In this document: positions 8,073 to 18,351 of the stretch, piece by piece
Layout of the letters: each line of letters starts with the position of its first letter
How positions within the stretch are numbered: position 1 is the stretch's first letter
Source of the DNA: Thermodesulfatator indicus DSM 15286
Lineage (GTDB): Bacteria > Desulfobacterota > Thermodesulfobacteria > Thermodesulfobacteriales > Thermodesulfatatoraceae
Assembly (NCBI RefSeq): GCF_000217795.1
Contig: NC_015681.1
Location: 2,258,225 to 2,322,224 of the forward strand
Direction: 5' to 3'
DNA length: 64,000 bases
The notes under the pieces: model-generated
The model's database searches: none
What the model was told of the DNA's origin: nothing
The model's input: only the letters and a program-made list of their open reading frames with translations
Translations under genes and position numbers: made by a program

Positions 8073-10751
8073 TTATACAGCCATCAAGCCTTTGATAATC
8101 TTTTGGGTCACTTCTATAGCTTTAGGGTGCCTCATAATTAGAAAGTCTCCTCCAGCCATAAGAAGAGATATCGCCGTAATAGCCTCAAGGGCTATGCCCC
8201 TAATCTCCTGTTCTCCAAGCATTTCATCAGATGGAAGCCCGGCTTCTTTTGTTTTCCAGACTTCTCTCCCTACATTTATGACAAAGGGCACCTGAAGCTT
8301 ATCATCTCCGGCATATAGGGCGGCAAGCCTTATACGCTCCATCACTGAATAGGTATATTCGAGTCCGTAACCAACTGCTCCCACTGAAGGATCCATACCA
8401 ATACGATCAAGAGGAACTCCTATATTTTCAAGCAAGATGTTCAGTTGTTTGGCCAGGTTTACGTCTATCGGGCTTGAAGCGATAAGGGCATAACCATAAC
8501 CCATAGCTGTAGCTCCAAGCGCCTGGTGGTTAGTATCTACTACCGGGCCAACCATTACATTTTTGGCCCCAAGTACGTTGGCCACTTCTCTTATGACCTC
8601 TACGTCTTTTTCCGGTGAGCCAGAACCCCAGATAACTAAAGGCACATCTACCGCATTAGCTACTTTTTCCACCACTTTGGCCGCGTGGGCTGGTTCAAGA
8701 TTCATGAAATTAGGATCAGTCCCCACCAGGTACACGTTTATAGCCTCAGCCCCATAAACCTCTACACACTTTTTGGCCCAGTCTCCTGGATCAGCGAAAA
8801 CGTCTTCAAAATACTTGGCTATAGATTCGGGCCAGTCCTCAGGCTTGACATCAAGTACCTCCATGGCCACCCGCGGCGGGTTCTTCATCTCTCCTTCAAA
8901 GAGATGAAATGGCAAGACATTTGTACCGCCAAAGGCTATCTTTTTATCGCCTTCACCAATAGTGACTTCTTTAATCCAAGCAGTACCTGGTTCTTTATAA
9001 ACATCTTCGGGAATACCCGCTGCCCTTTCTGATACATCACGATATTCACTAGAAAGATCTGAAAAGACAAGAATCTCGGAAACTTCAGGCGCCTCAGCGG
9101 TAACAGTCGGTTTTTCTTCAGGTTTTTCCATTGGCTTTTCTTCAACTGGAGGTGCCTCTTCAGCTGGCGGTTTCTCTTCTACCGGTGGTTTCTCTTTGGC
9201 GCGTAGTTCTTCTATTTTGACAAGGCCTGCCTTGGCCTCCTCTTGTTCTGGTATTACGTCTAACACTTCCTTGAAAAGCTTTTCAGCCTCGTCCAGCTCT
9301 TTGGCCTCAAGTTTTTCTTTAGCTTTGTTTAGTAACTCAGCTATTTTTTGTTCTTTTTTGATGACTTCTATAGCGTTTTTGGCCGGTTCGTTTTCCGGCT
9401 CAAGCTTAAGTACTTGTTCGTAAAGAGACAAAGCCTTATCATAATCAACAGCTTCCTGAGCTGCTTTGGCCGCAGAAAGAAGGTCAGCTATCTGTTTGGC
9501 CTTTTCTTCTTCCTCTCTGGTTATAGAAGGAACTTCAGGCTTTGGCGACACCTCTTCAATAGAAGGTCTTTCCTCAATAGGCGGTACTTCACCACCAAGT
9601 AAAGTTTTTTCTAGACTAGCTAGACCTTCATGAAGCATATTTATACCTTCCCGTAGGGCATCCATGCTTGAACGCAAAGAAGAAAATACGGATTTTAAAG
9701 CCTCAACCGGCACATCAACCTTAGGTGGCACGATCTCTTCTGGTGCTTTCTCCTCTGGTTTTTCTTCAGGTAGGGCAACCTCAGGGACTCTTTCCTCTTT
9801 GACCAATGGTTTGACTTCTTCGGCAAAAGGTCTAGCCTCAAGACCTGCTCTTTTTACTATTTCAGGAACAGCTTCTTCCCACTCAATAGCCATAATGTGA
9901 ACGCCAGCTACCCCTGGGATTTCACGCACTTGCTCTATAATTTCTACGACTATCTTTATGCCTTCTTCTTTTTTGTCTTTCGCGTCTTTTAAGCGGGAAA
10001 GAATTTCATCTGGCACATCAAGCCCGGGCACGAAATACTTCATATATTTTGCCATGCCAAAGGATTTAGGCGGCGTAACCCCGGCGAGAATAAAAAGCTT
10101 TTCAGTAAGGCCGAGGTCTCTCGCCATCTCCATAAACTTACGGAAACGCTCAAGGTTATATATGATCTGAGTTTGAATAAACTGAGCCCCGGCTGCCGCT
10201 TTTTTGGCCATCCGGTGAACGCGAAATTCAAATGGATCGGCAAACGGATTTTCTGCTGCTCCCAGAAAAAACTCCGGGGCTTTACCTCTTATCTCTTCGC
10301 CGCATTGAAATTTCTTTTCATCGCGCATGCGGCGGACCATGTCTAGCAGCTGAATAGAATCAAGGTCAAAGACCCCTTTGGCCTCAGGATGATTACCAAA
10401 CTTTGGGTGGTCTCCGGTAAGACATAAGAGATTTCTCATACCAAGAGCAGCGGCTCCGAGGAGGTCAGCCTGAATGGCTATGCGATTGCGGTCACGACAG
10501 GTCATTTGAATAACCGGCTCAACCCCTTCTTCGCGCACCAGCACTCCAGAGGCGATAGAAGACATACGAACAATAGCCGTTTGACAATCGGTAATGTTGG
10601 CGGCATCAACATAACCCCTGATAATGCGGGCCTTTTCCCGTACCACTTCTGGATCTGCACTTTTAGGAGGGCCTATTTCACAGGTAACGGCAAAGTGGCC
10701 TTCTTTGAGAACCCTTTCTAGATGACTGAAATATTTTTTCTCTTCGCTCAC
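8073..10751 (-). CDS. metF-acsD: Fusion: methylene-THF reductase (MetF) - TPR linker - corrinoid protein small subunit (AcsD)
   Basis: One uninterrupted 892-codon frame joins two pathway enzymes. Residues 1-305 are MetF: CEIGPPKSADPEVV, a folate/FAD barrel, LLCLTGDHP and QTQIIYNLERF. Residues about 305-415 are a Pro/Glu-rich linker with one long helix. Residues 415-515 hold tetratricopeptide-like helical hairpins (YDKALSLYEQVLKLEPENE and ELDEAEKLFKEVLDVIPEQ). A second PPVEEK-type repeat linker (518-555) follows. Residues about 570-892 are AcsD/CdhD, the small subunit of the corrinoid iron-sulfur protein: NPPRVAMEVLDVKPEDWP and MDPSVGAVGYGLEYTYS. The fusion ties the enzyme that makes methyl-THF to the protein that receives the methyl group through AcsE. 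It is flanked by metV and acsB in the same operon, so both halves fit their surroundings. Confidence 0.92.
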   Translation of the reverse strand: MSEEKKYFSHLERVLKEGHFAVTCEIGPPKSADPEVVREKARIIRGYVDAANITDCQTAIVRMSSIASGVLVREEGVEPVIQMTCRDRNRIAIQADLLGAAALGMRNLLCLTGDHPKFGNHPEAKGVFDLDSIQLLDMVRRMRDEKKFQCGEEIRGKAPEFFLGAAENPFADPFEFRVHRMAKKAAAGAQFIQTQIIYNLERFRKFMEMARDLGLTEKLFILAGVTPPKSFGMAKYMKYFVPGLDVPDEILSRLKDAKDKKEEGIKIVVEIIEQVREIPGVAGVHIMAIEWEEAVPEIVKRAGLEARPFAEEVKPLVKEERVPEVALPEEKPEEKAPEEIVPPKVDVPVEALKSVFSSLRSSMDALREGINMLHEGLASLEKTLLGGEVPPIEERPSIEEVSPKPEVPSITREEEEKAKQIADLLSAAKAAQEAVDYDKALSLYEQVLKLEPENEPAKNAIEVIKKEQKIAELLNKAKEKLEAKELDEAEKLFKEVLDVIPEQEEAKAGLVKIEELRAKEKPPVEEKPPAEEAPPVEEKPMEKPEEKPTVTAEAPEVSEILVFSDLSSEYRDVSERAAGIPEDVYKEPGTAWIKEVTIGEGDKKIAFGGTNVLPFHLFEGEMKNPPRVAMEVLDVKPEDWPESIAKYFEDVFADPGDWAKKCVEVYGAEAINVYLVGTDPNFMNLEPAHAAKVVEKVANAVDVPLVIWGSGSPEKDVEVIREVANVLGAKNVMVGPVVDTNHQALGATAMGYGYALIASSPIDVNLAKQLNILLENIGVPLDRIGMDPSVGAVGYGLEYTYSVMERIRLAALYAGDDKLQVPFVINVGREVWKTKEAGLPSDEMLGEQEIRGIALEAITAISLLMAGGDFLIMRHPKAIEVTQKIIKGLMAV

Positions 10752-10767
10752 TTAGTGCCTCCTAAAT

Positions 10768-11445
10768 TCAGTTTTTGTTAAGTTCGAGATCAGAACGCTC
10801 TCTTTTTCTCGGGCCTCCGTATCCGGCTGGGATCCAATTTTTGGGAGCCCATATCTGAGCAAGTTTTTCAAGCTCGCCTCTTGCCTTTAAGCGGTCATAA
10901 ATTAACTGCCAAACACATGGAGTATCAGGAGATATTTCACACTTCCCGTTTTGGGAGCCACCGCAGGGACCGTTTAAGAGATTTTTGGCACAGCGGGCAA
11001 TAGGGCATATTCCACCGGTAAGATCAAGAATACAATCACCACAACCCCGACACATCTCCTCCCACTTACCCAGAGCTGGGTTAGCTCCATAAAAGGTAGT
11101 GTTTACTCCTGGATATATCTTTAAGTCAGGATAAAGCTCTGAAGCCAGGTTAACCCCTACCCCGCAGGCCAAAGAAATCACTGCCTCAACTTCTTCTTTT
11201 AATTCTGCAAGAGGAGTCAAGTACTCAGGGTCACACTGGCGGGTGAAGGTCTTTTCTACTGTTTCTAGTGGTTTTCCGTTATTTTTCCGGGCAAGCCTTA
11301 AAGCCGAAGCTAAAATTTCTACCTCTCTGTCTCCTCCAGCCGAACAAATAGCCACACAACCACGACACCCAACTATCGCCACTTTGGCGTAGGGTTCTAT
11401 CATTTCAAGAATCTGTTTTATGGGTTTTCTTTCTGCTACTATCAT
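10768..11445 (-). CDS. metV: MetV, zinc/iron-sulfur partner subunit of methylene-THF reductase
   Basis: This 225-residue protein matches MetV, the small subunit that joins MetF in acetogens such as Moorella and is needed for methylene-THF reduction. Cysteine motifs seen are GCRGCVAICSAGG near residue 27, CRGCGDCILDLTGGICPIARC near 135, and LNGPCGGSQNGKCEI near 160. MetV binds an iron-sulfur cluster that connects MetF to the electron-input module. It overlaps the upstream mvhD-like gene by one base and stops 16 bases before the MetF-AcsD fusion, so the MetVF pair is kept even though MetF is fused to another enzyme. Confidence 0.9.
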   Translation of the reverse strand: MIVAERKPIKQILEMIEPYAKVAIVGCRGCVAICSAGGDREVEILASALRLARKNNGKPLETVEKTFTRQCDPEYLTPLAELKEEVEAVISLACGVGVNLASELYPDLKIYPGVNTTFYGANPALGKWEEMCRGCGDCILDLTGGICPIARCAKNLLNGPCGGSQNGKCEISPDTPCVWQLIYDRLKARGELEKLAQIWAPKNWIPAGYGGPRKRERSDLELNKN

Positions 11446-11828
11446 TAGGCTTCCTCTTTAATCTCAAGTAGTTTTTCAAAGGTGTCTTTAACGGCTGCCA
11501 CAAAGGCCCCGGTATCAAGCCTTGGCACAAAGGCCATACGCACTCTTTCGGGGTTCATATCAATCTCTGAAAGGATTTCTCTGGCAAGTTCTACTTTTTT
11601 TTCTGCTCTAGCGCTACCTGTTCGATTGTGACAGACTCCCTTTTCACAGCCTGCTACCAGCACGGCTTCTGCTCCATCTTCAAAAGCTTTAAGGATATCT
11701 ACGACTTCGATTCTCCCTGAACAGGGATAACGTTTAATTTCAATTTCTGCTGGTATGTCCGATAAATCTTGAGAAGTAGCCTCGTTTGTATAGTGACAGC
11801 AAAGAACCGTAAGCTTACTCTTAAGCAT
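11445..11828 (-). CDS. MvhD/FlpD-type hydrogenase iron-sulfur subunit (Cys form)
   Basis: This 127-residue MvhD family protein contains the family's cysteine pattern: LTVLCCHYTNEA at the N-terminus, KRYPCSGRIE near 31-40 and AGCEKGVCHNRTGS near 60. MvhD proteins bind a [2Fe-2S] cluster and carry electrons between HdrA and a hydrogenase or another flavoenzyme. Here it is sandwiched between the HdrC-like gene (8-base overlap) and metV (1-base overlap), so it is probably the link between the Hdr module and MetVF. This is the second MvhD of the operon; the other (12397-13149) is a selenoprotein. Confidence 0.85.
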   Translation of the reverse strand: MLKSKLTVLCCHYTNEATSQDLSDIPAEIEIKRYPCSGRIEVVDILKAFEDGAEAVLVAGCEKGVCHNRTGSARAEKKVELAREILSEIDMNPERVRMAFVPRLDTGAFVAAVKDTFEKLLEIKEEA

Positions 11829-12390
11829 CTACCCCCTCGCTTTTTAGAACAGTCATCTCTGGTGGCGAGTTAAGTACAATGGCTCTAGCTGGGCATTCCA
11901 CCACACATATGCCACAGGCTCTACACTTGTCAGGTTGAATTACGGCATAACCTTCTTCGGTAATATACGGAGCTTTAAAGGGGCAATCCCTTACACAGGT
12001 GAGACAAGCAATACATTTATCAGCTATAACACGAGCCAAACGCCCCACCTTAAAGCGCATTTCTAAAGCACACTCTGGATCTCTCTCTTCCACCACCGCT
12101 TTGAGGGCCTTGATAACTTCCATGGGCTTAACTTCCATAGGGCAAACAGGCACACATGAACCACAACCAGAACACTTCCAAATAGTCTCAGTCTTTAAAA
12201 ACCTATCCTTTAACCCCAGAAGTACTCCGTGAACGATGACCCGTGGATCAAAGTCATCTTGGACCTTTTCTACTGGGCATATCCCCGAACAGGCTCCACA
12301 ACGAAAACATTGGGCCAGTGTAGCCGGTGCTTGATATTTTTCTTTTAATTCAAAGACAAATCCTGGGTCCCTCTTTTCCAGTTCAATCAT
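11821..12390 (-). CDS. hdrC: HdrC-like iron-sulfur protein with four [4Fe-4S] motifs
   Basis: This 189-residue protein has four CxxCxxC-type motifs: CFRCGACSGICP, CSGCGSCVPVCP, CIACLTCVRDCP and CRACGICVVECP. The first half has the HdrC layout, with two clusters and the helical stretch between them. The second half adds a bacterial-ferredoxin-like two-cluster domain. HdrC normally moves electrons from HdrA to HdrB, but no HdrB (CCG domain) gene is present in this cluster. In the MetVF-Hdr module this protein probably passes electrons toward MetV/MetF. It overlaps the next gene by eight bases. Confidence 0.85.
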   Translation of the reverse strand: MIELEKRDPGFVFELKEKYQAPATLAQCFRCGACSGICPVEKVQDDFDPRVIVHGVLLGLKDRFLKTETIWKCSGCGSCVPVCPMEVKPMEVIKALKAVVEERDPECALEMRFKVGRLARVIADKCIACLTCVRDCPFKAPYITEEGYAVIQPDKCRACGICVVECPARAIVLNSPPEMTVLKSEGVDA

Positions 12391-12396
12391 GCTATT

Positions 12397-13149
12397 CTAT
12401 CTCCTGGGCTCCAGAGTATCTCCCTTTCTTTCAATCTTACCCTTCTTCTGCAACGTCTCAAGGATATTAACGATATCATCAGAGGTTGCGCCTGTTTTTT
12501 TAAGTAAAGTATCAACAGAAATAGGCCCTTTTGAAAGAAGATCTTTGACTTCTTCTTCAAAAAGAATTTTCTTCATAACAGGCACGACTTTTTCTTCTAT
12601 TTTCTGGCTAATGTTTTCAGGGCTATAGTCGCCAAGCTTTTTAATCTGTCTCGCCACATTGCCAAGCGCTGTACGAAAACGCGCATTTTTAGCCACTTTA
12701 CAGGCGGCATTAAGTCTGAAATTAAGGGTCTCTTTATCAAGCCCTTCGGGCTCGCCAAGAGGTCCAAGCTCTTTTATCTGTTCGTTAAACTTGGTAAGAA
12801 GCTGCACAAAGAGAAGGGCCTCTGCCGCTGAAGCCCACTCAAGGTCAAGTCGCTCAATTTTAAGACCTACCAAGTCCAAAAGCCTTCTAACGGCCTCAAC
12901 CTGCACCATGGCCTCGTAATTGCCAGTCTGATAATGACATTCTCCCAGGTGGCAACCGCCGACGAGCACACCATCAGCCCCGGCACGAAAAGCCTCTAGG
13001 ATAAAGAGCGGATCAATCCGCCCTGTACACATAACCCTTATTACCCGGTTGTTAGGGGGATATTTATATCTTGCGACACCTGCCGCGTCTGCTGCCCCGT
13101 AACATCACCAGTGGCATAAAAAAGATATTATCCTGGGTTCAAAACTCAT
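12397..13149 (-). CDS. mvhD: Selenocysteine-containing MvhD (VhuD-like) with C-terminal winged helix
   Basis: A plain stop-to-stop reading shows only the part from 13032. The true start is the ATG at 13149, after GGAGAG. From there the frame reads FLCHW-U-CYGAADAAGV, with an in-frame TGA at 13105-13107 (codon 15) exactly where MvhD proteins have the FLCxWC(S)Y cysteine motif. The frame stays open on both sides and matches the family throughout, so UGA is read as selenocysteine; a candidate SECIS hairpin follows. The product is 250 residues. Residues 1-140 are MvhD (MCTGRIDP, GGCHLGECHYQTGN). The C-terminus (about 195-250) looks like a winged helix (PISVDTLLKKTGATSDDI). It lies 26 bases after hdrA, also a selenoprotein. 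Confidence 0.88.
13075..13107 (-). promoter_or_regulatory. UGA selenocysteine codon and candidate SECIS hairpin of mvhD
   Basis: The UGA codon is at 13105-13107. Fifteen bases later a five-pair stem (GACGC with GUGUC, one G-U pair) closes a GGCAG loop. The apical loop begins 20 bases after the UGA, inside the spacing usual for bacterial SECIS elements, and it contains G residues as expected. The hairpin is short, so the call rests mainly on the family alignment. Confidence 0.6.
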
Positions 13150-13175
13150 AACCCAACTCTCTCCTAAACTATTTT

Positions 13176-16100
13176 TTAAGCAGCCTCTTCAGAGGCCTCC
13201 TCATGAGATTCTTCTACAAATTTGCCAAAAGCCTCTATCTGAGCAAGAATGGCCTCGTCTGAAAAACCTCCCATCTCAATGGCAAACACTGGACAATGCG
13301 AGGCACACACTCCACAACCTTTACAAGATGCCGTAATAACCCTGGCCTTTTTGCGTTTGCCTTCTTTTATCATTTCAATAGACCCATACGGACAAAGCTC
13401 TACACAAATACTACAACCAATACATTTCTCAGTTATAACCCTAGCTACAATGGGTGGTACTTCCACATAACCGCTAGCCATGGGTTCCACCGCTTTAGCC
13501 GCTGCTGCCCGAGCCTGAGCAAGCGTTTCTTCAAGGGGTTTAGGCCCATGAGCCAGTCCACACACATAAATACCGTCAACGGCAAGCTCAACCGGCATCA
13601 ACTTTACGTGCGCCTCAAGGAAAAAACCGTCTTTAGTAAGAGGGGCCTTAATTATCTTTGAAAGATCTTCGTTTTCTCCAGGAGCAATACCTACAGAAAG
13701 GACTAAAACGTCAGCAGGAATAAGCAAATCCTCACCTAAAAGAGAATCATAATGTTTGACGTAAAGTCTGTCTCCTTTTTTGGCCAGCTCGGGTCTTTTA
13801 TCAGGAGAAAAACGCAAGAATATCACTCCAGCCTCGCGTGCTTCGCGATAAGCATCTTCATAAAAGCCATAAGTCCTCATGTTACCGTATAAAATGTAAA
13901 TATCTTTTTCGGGAAAACGCTTCTTCAGGCGAAGGGCATTCTTTACTGCCTGCTGGCAGCAAACTTTACTACAATAATTGAGATCCTCACCGCGAGAGCC
14001 CACACACTGAATCATGACAATACTTTGGGCCTTAATAATTTTTTCTGCCCGCCCGGCCAGTTCAGCCTCAAGGTCAAGCTGGGTAATAACGTTTTCTTCT
14101 TGCCCAAGACCCCATAGAGAAGGCCTATGCTCCTTACCACCAGTGGCTAAAATTACCACTCCATGATTTACAATATCTGAACCCTTTTTATTCTTTAACG
14201 TGGAAGTGAAGTTACCAACGTAACCAGAGATGTTTTCTACAGTAGTCTCTTTATAAACTTTTATGCGCTCGTGACTCTCCACCTGTTTTACAAGATTGGC
14301 CAGTATTTCTTGTGGATCTTCACCAGAAATGAGACCTGTTAAACGACGAAGATTGCCCCCTAATTCTTTTTCGCGCTCTACCAGATAAACTTCATAGCCC
14401 TGTTCCGCCACCGAGAGCGCAGCCTGAAGCCCTGCAGGGCCACCACCTATTACTAAAGCCGAAGGCGTTACTTTAACTTTTTGAGTTTCAAGGGGCTTAA
14501 GCCGCAAAGCCTTGGCTACGGCCATTCTTACCTGGTCTTTAGCTTTTAGGGTAGCTTTTTCAGGATCAAAGTAATGCACCCAGGAACACTGGTCACGAAT
14601 ATTGGCCATTTCAATAAGAGCGGGATTGAGCCCCGCTTCTTTCAAAGTCTCTTGAAAAAGAGGTTCATGGGTTTTAGGGGTGCAGGCAGCAATCACTATG
14701 CGGTTCAAACGATATTCTTTTATTTTCTTAATTAAATCATTAAGGGCATCTTGAGCACAGGAATAAAGGACATCTTCAGTGTACACCACTCCAGGAAGAG
14801 TTGAGGCATAACGGGCTACTTCTTTAACATCTACTACGCCTCCAATGTTTACTCCGCAGTGGCATACAAAGACCCCCACCCTTGGCTCTTCACTTTGAAG
14901 TTCTTTATCTTCTGGAGGAAATTCTTTGGTTATACTGTCTTTTCCCCTGGCCTCGGCCAGTATTTCGGAACATCTGGCGGCTACCCCGTGAGCCTGAACC
15001 ACGCTCTCTGGAATATCTTTTGGCCCCTGAAAAGCACCAGCTACCAATATTCCAGGAACATTAGTTTCAATAGATGCCGAAGTTTTAGTTTTGGCAAAAT
15101 CGTAGTGGTTAAGCTCTATTCCCAAGATAGAAGCCAATTTGCGGGCATCTTTAGGAGCATCGAGTCCAACCGATAAAACTACCATGTCGTAAAGTTCGCG
15201 GTGACTTTTCCCATCGTCAGTAACGTAAGTGAGGGCTAGCTTCCTTCCTACCTGATCTATCCTGGGAACACGGGCGTAAATTATACCGAAACCGTATTTT
15301 TCAACAGCCCGGTTAAAGGCATCGTCAAAACCTTTTCCCTGTGTCCTGATATCCATAAAAAAGAGGTCTATTTCTGCTTCTGGCAAATGTTCCTTAACTA
15401 TTGAGGCCTCTTTCATGGCGTACATACAACAAACCGAAGAACAATAACCATTCCCGCAAGTAACATCACGTGAGCCAATACATTGCAAGAACGCAATCTT
15501 ATGGGGATGGGTAAAGTCTGAGGGCCTTATAATTTCACCTTCAGTAGGCCCTGAAGCACAGGTCATTCTTTCTATCTCCATACTGGTCATAACGTCCGGG
15601 TATTTCCCATAACCATATTTTTCAAGTACTTCGCGAGGAATCTGGCCAAAACCCAGCGCTAAAACCACTGCTCCTACCTCAAGTTCGCGTTCTTCTGGTT
15701 TCTGATCAAAGTCAATAGCATTAGGCCCGCAAACGTTAGCACAAAGCTGACAATGTTCATGGTTAAGCCTTATACAGGTCTTAGGATCAATGTAATAAGT
15801 AGTTGGTACAGCCTGAGGATAATCAATCCTGATGGCCTTGGTAAAAACAAGGCCTTCATTGTATTCATCTATAGCCTCCTTCGGGCAATAAGTAGTACAA
15901 AGTCCGCAAGCTGTACACTTTTGCGGATCCACATACCGCGGCTCAATCAGAAGCTTGGCCTTAAAATGGCCAGCCTCTCCAGAAAGTTCTTTAAGTTCAG
16001 CAAGCGTTATGATTTCTATATTCGGAGACCGCCCGGCCTCCACCAGCTTCGGCGCCAGTATTCAGATGCTGCAGTCATTGGTGGGGAAGGTTTTATCAAG

Positions 16101-16241
16101 CTGAGCCATAACCCCACCAATGGAGGCCTTCTTTTCTACTAAATAGACATAAAACCCAAGGCCTGCTAAATCTAGTGCAGCCTGAACACCGGTAATGCCT
16201 CCACCAATAACCATAACCTTGCCACTTTTGGCTTTCCCCAT
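13176..16241 (-). CDS. hdrA: Selenocysteine-containing HdrA with two FAD domains and C-terminal ferredoxin
   Basis: The visible open frame begins at 16043, but reading the same frame upstream through a TGA at 16062-16064 gives the missing HdrA N-terminus from the ATG at 16241: [19 protein letters not shown] (FAD site), then [20 protein letters not shown]. HdrA proteins have Cys at this spot (NDCSMC), so UGA is read as selenocysteine (codon 60). The product is 1021 residues. It has a ferredoxin motif at about 110-125 ([12 protein letters not shown]), a second flavin domain starting about 530 ([21 protein letters not shown]), and two C-terminal clusters ([24 protein letters not shown]). HdrA is the flavin bifurcation centre. 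Here it starts 16 bases after cooS and probably powers MetFV. No HdrB gene was seen. Confidence 0.92.
16024..16064 (-). promoter_or_regulatory. UGA selenocysteine codon and candidate SECIS hairpin of hdrA
   Basis: UGA is at 16062-16064. Twenty bases downstream a seven-pair stem forms (GGAGGCC with GGUCUCC, one G-U pair) with a GGGC loop (16031-16034). The loop begins 27 bases after the UGA, within the range for bacterial SECIS elements. It is the strongest hairpin in this stretch. Confidence 0.65.
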
Positions 16242-16257
16242 ACTGAAAACCCCAACT

Positions 16258-18282
16258 TTATTGAGTTTGCTCTTCTGGTTCTACCCTTAAATGGGTAGGC
16301 CCAAAACAGCCGAGACCATGAAACGGAGAAATAGTCGGTGCTCCTAAAGCCCGCCTCATGGCCATGTCGTAAAGTACTCTTGGCTTAGGTTTATCAATAC
16401 CTAAGTTTTCTCGTTTTTTGCGAATATGGTCAATCATTATAGAAACAAATTCACTGGCGTTTCTCGCAATACGCCAGGAAGCGCCAAACATTTGGTTAAA
16501 ATCTTCTCGCAGATAATTAGTGGCTATTTTACTGTTTTCTGTAGGAAAAGTTGGTCCAAAAACTACAGTTGTCCCGCTGCCTACAAAATAGTTACCTATA
16601 GCTATAGCCTTTTCACTCATCCATTCTGGAGCAGAACCTACTACCGGAAGTTCGTCTATATCGTCACCTAGGCCGCCCGTGTGAACCATTTCCGTCAAAG
16701 CAATAAGAATACGAGAGTTGTCTACACAAGACCCCATATGAAGCACTGGTGGACAGCCAATAGCTTCAAGTACCTCTCTATAACTTTCACCAGCGAGATC
16801 GAGCGCATCAGGAGAAAGTAAACCATCGCGCCCAATGGCTGAAGCAGCACAACCGGTAACCACTACCAGCACATTATTGGCTATAAGTTCTTTGGCTATT
16901 TCTATGTGTAATTTTTCTTTGACGCGAAAATTATCACACCCTATAATGGCCGCTACACCTAAGATTCTTCCGTTTATGATGTTTTCATTAAGAGGCTTAT
17001 AGGATGCTCTAAAACGCCCTCCTAGCATGTAAAGAATGGTTTCGTGGCTAAAACCCGCCACTACGTCCATTTTTTTCTTGGGGATATAGACGTCTTTTTT
17101 ATCGCGCTTAGGAAAACGTGCTATAGCTTCTCTCAAAATATTTTTGGCTGATTCAATAGGCTTGTGGTGGTCAAAAGCTATATGAATAGCACCTTCTATT
17201 TTGGCCTTATCGCTGGTAGTTATAATGGCCGTGTGATAAGCCTCCGCTACAGTGGTAACATTTTGCATAATACATTGCACGTCAACTACCATGGCCTCAA
17301 CCGCCCCGGTAGCTAGGGCAATTTCCTGCTGGACAAAACTTCCAGCTATAGGTATTCCGCGTCTCATTAAAACTTCATTTCCAGTACAACAAATACCGGC
17401 TAAATTTATGCCCTTAGCGCCGACTTTTTGGGCTTCTTTAATCATTTCTGGAAGTTGAGCGGCAATAGCCAAAGCTTCAGCTACTTCAGGTTCGTGACCG
17501 TGAACAGTAATGTTAACCATGTCTTCTTTCAAAACACCAAGATTTACCACTGACTTAATAGGCTGAGGGATACCAAAAAGGATATCCTGTAGTTCAGTAG
17601 CAAGCATTGAGCCTCCCCAGCCATCAGCCAGGGCACAACGGATAGAGGCCTTTAAAAGGCTACGATAATCCTGGTCAACTCCCACTGTGGTACGATGAAT
17701 TAGTTCTACTACTTCTCTGTCGACACCTCTTGATTCAACTCCCAGTTCACGCCACTTTTCCTGACGTTTTTCTGGTGCTCTACTGAGAAAGGCTAATCTT
17801 CCATGCTGTTTGCCAAATTCTTCAAGGGCTTTAACGGCTACCTCTTTAGCCAGTTCCTTGATAGGCTTTTTGCGATCAAGCCCTAAGTAATGGGCCACCA
17901 TACGAAGTTTGGCTTTTTCTTTTATTTCAAAATCTTCAGCCTCATTGTGAACTACAGAGTAAAAGGCTTCTGCTATGCCTCTACCGTGGTCAGAGTGAGT
18001 AGCGGTGCCTGCGGCTACCATACGACAGAAATTCCTGGCCGCTACGGTGGAAGCGGTAGCACCACAAACACCTCGCATTTCTTCTACGCCTTCTATTATC
18101 TGGCAAGGCCCCATGTGACATACGTTGCAACAGGTACCACCTTTACCAAATAAACAGGGCTTCATGCCCCTCTTATTTACTCGCTCTGGAGCAGTTAGGA
18201 CTTTTCCTTTGATGCGCTCATAAACATCCTGATTGATAAGACATTTTCCACAGTCTTGTCTGGCCTTTAGCCGAGGCTCCAT
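16258..18282 (-). CDS. cooS: Ni-CO dehydrogenase catalytic subunit
   Basis: This 674-residue anaerobic CODH (hybrid-cluster family) interconverts CO2 and CO. The N-terminal B and D cluster ligands are visible: [19 protein letters not shown], residues 42-60, then Cys73 in [10 protein letters not shown]-cluster candidates are in [35 protein letters not shown] and [10 protein letters not shown]. It supplies CO to AcsB, and acsA is an equally good name for it in this setting. It is the first gene of the co-directional run into hdrA, with its own promoter candidate 38 bases upstream and just after the folD stop. Confidence 0.95.
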   Translation of the reverse strand: MEPRLKARQDCGKCLINQDVYERIKGKVLTAPERVNKRGMKPCLFGKGGTCCNVCHMGPCQIIEGVEEMRGVCGATASTVAARNFCRMVAAGTATHSDHGRGIAEAFYSVVHNEAEDFEIKEKAKLRMVAHYLGLDRKKPIKELAKEVAVKALEEFGKQHGRLAFLSRAPEKRQEKWRELGVESRGVDREVVELIHRTTVGVDQDYRSLLKASIRCALADGWGGSMLATELQDILFGIPQPIKSVVNLGVLKEDMVNITVHGHEPEVAEALAIAAQLPEMIKEAQKVGAKGINLAGICCTGNEVLMRRGIPIAGSFVQQEIALATGAVEAMVVDVQCIMQNVTTVAEAYHTAIITTSDKAKIEGAIHIAFDHHKPIESAKNILREAIARFPKRDKKDVYIPKKKMDVVAGFSHETILYMLGGRFRASYKPLNENIINGRILGVAAIIGCDNFRVKEKLHIEIAKELIANNVLVVVTGCAASAIGRDGLLSPDALDLAGESYREVLEAIGCPPVLHMGSCVDNSRILIALTEMVHTGGLGDDIDELPVVGSAPEWMSEKAIAIGNYFVGSGTTVVFGPTFPTENSKIATNYLREDFNQMFGASWRIARNASEFVSIMIDHIRKKRENLGIDKPKPRVLYDMAMRRALGAPTISPFHGLGCFGPTHLRVEPEEQTQ

Positions 18283-18320
18283 CTAGCTAGTCCCCCCGAT
18301 TATTTTCTTCAATTTTACTG

Positions 18321-18349
18321 ATTTTATCATAATTTTAAAATCATATCAA
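18321..18349 (-). promoter_or_regulatory. Candidate sigma-70 promoter of the cooS-hdrA-...-acsE operon
   Basis: Minus strand TTGATA (18344-18349), 17 bases, TAAAAT (18321-18326). It fills the 69-base gap between folD and cooS and would give a leader of about 30 bases. This suggests that the carbonyl-branch operon is started separately from folD. Confidence 0.5.
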
Positions 18350-18351
18350 TT

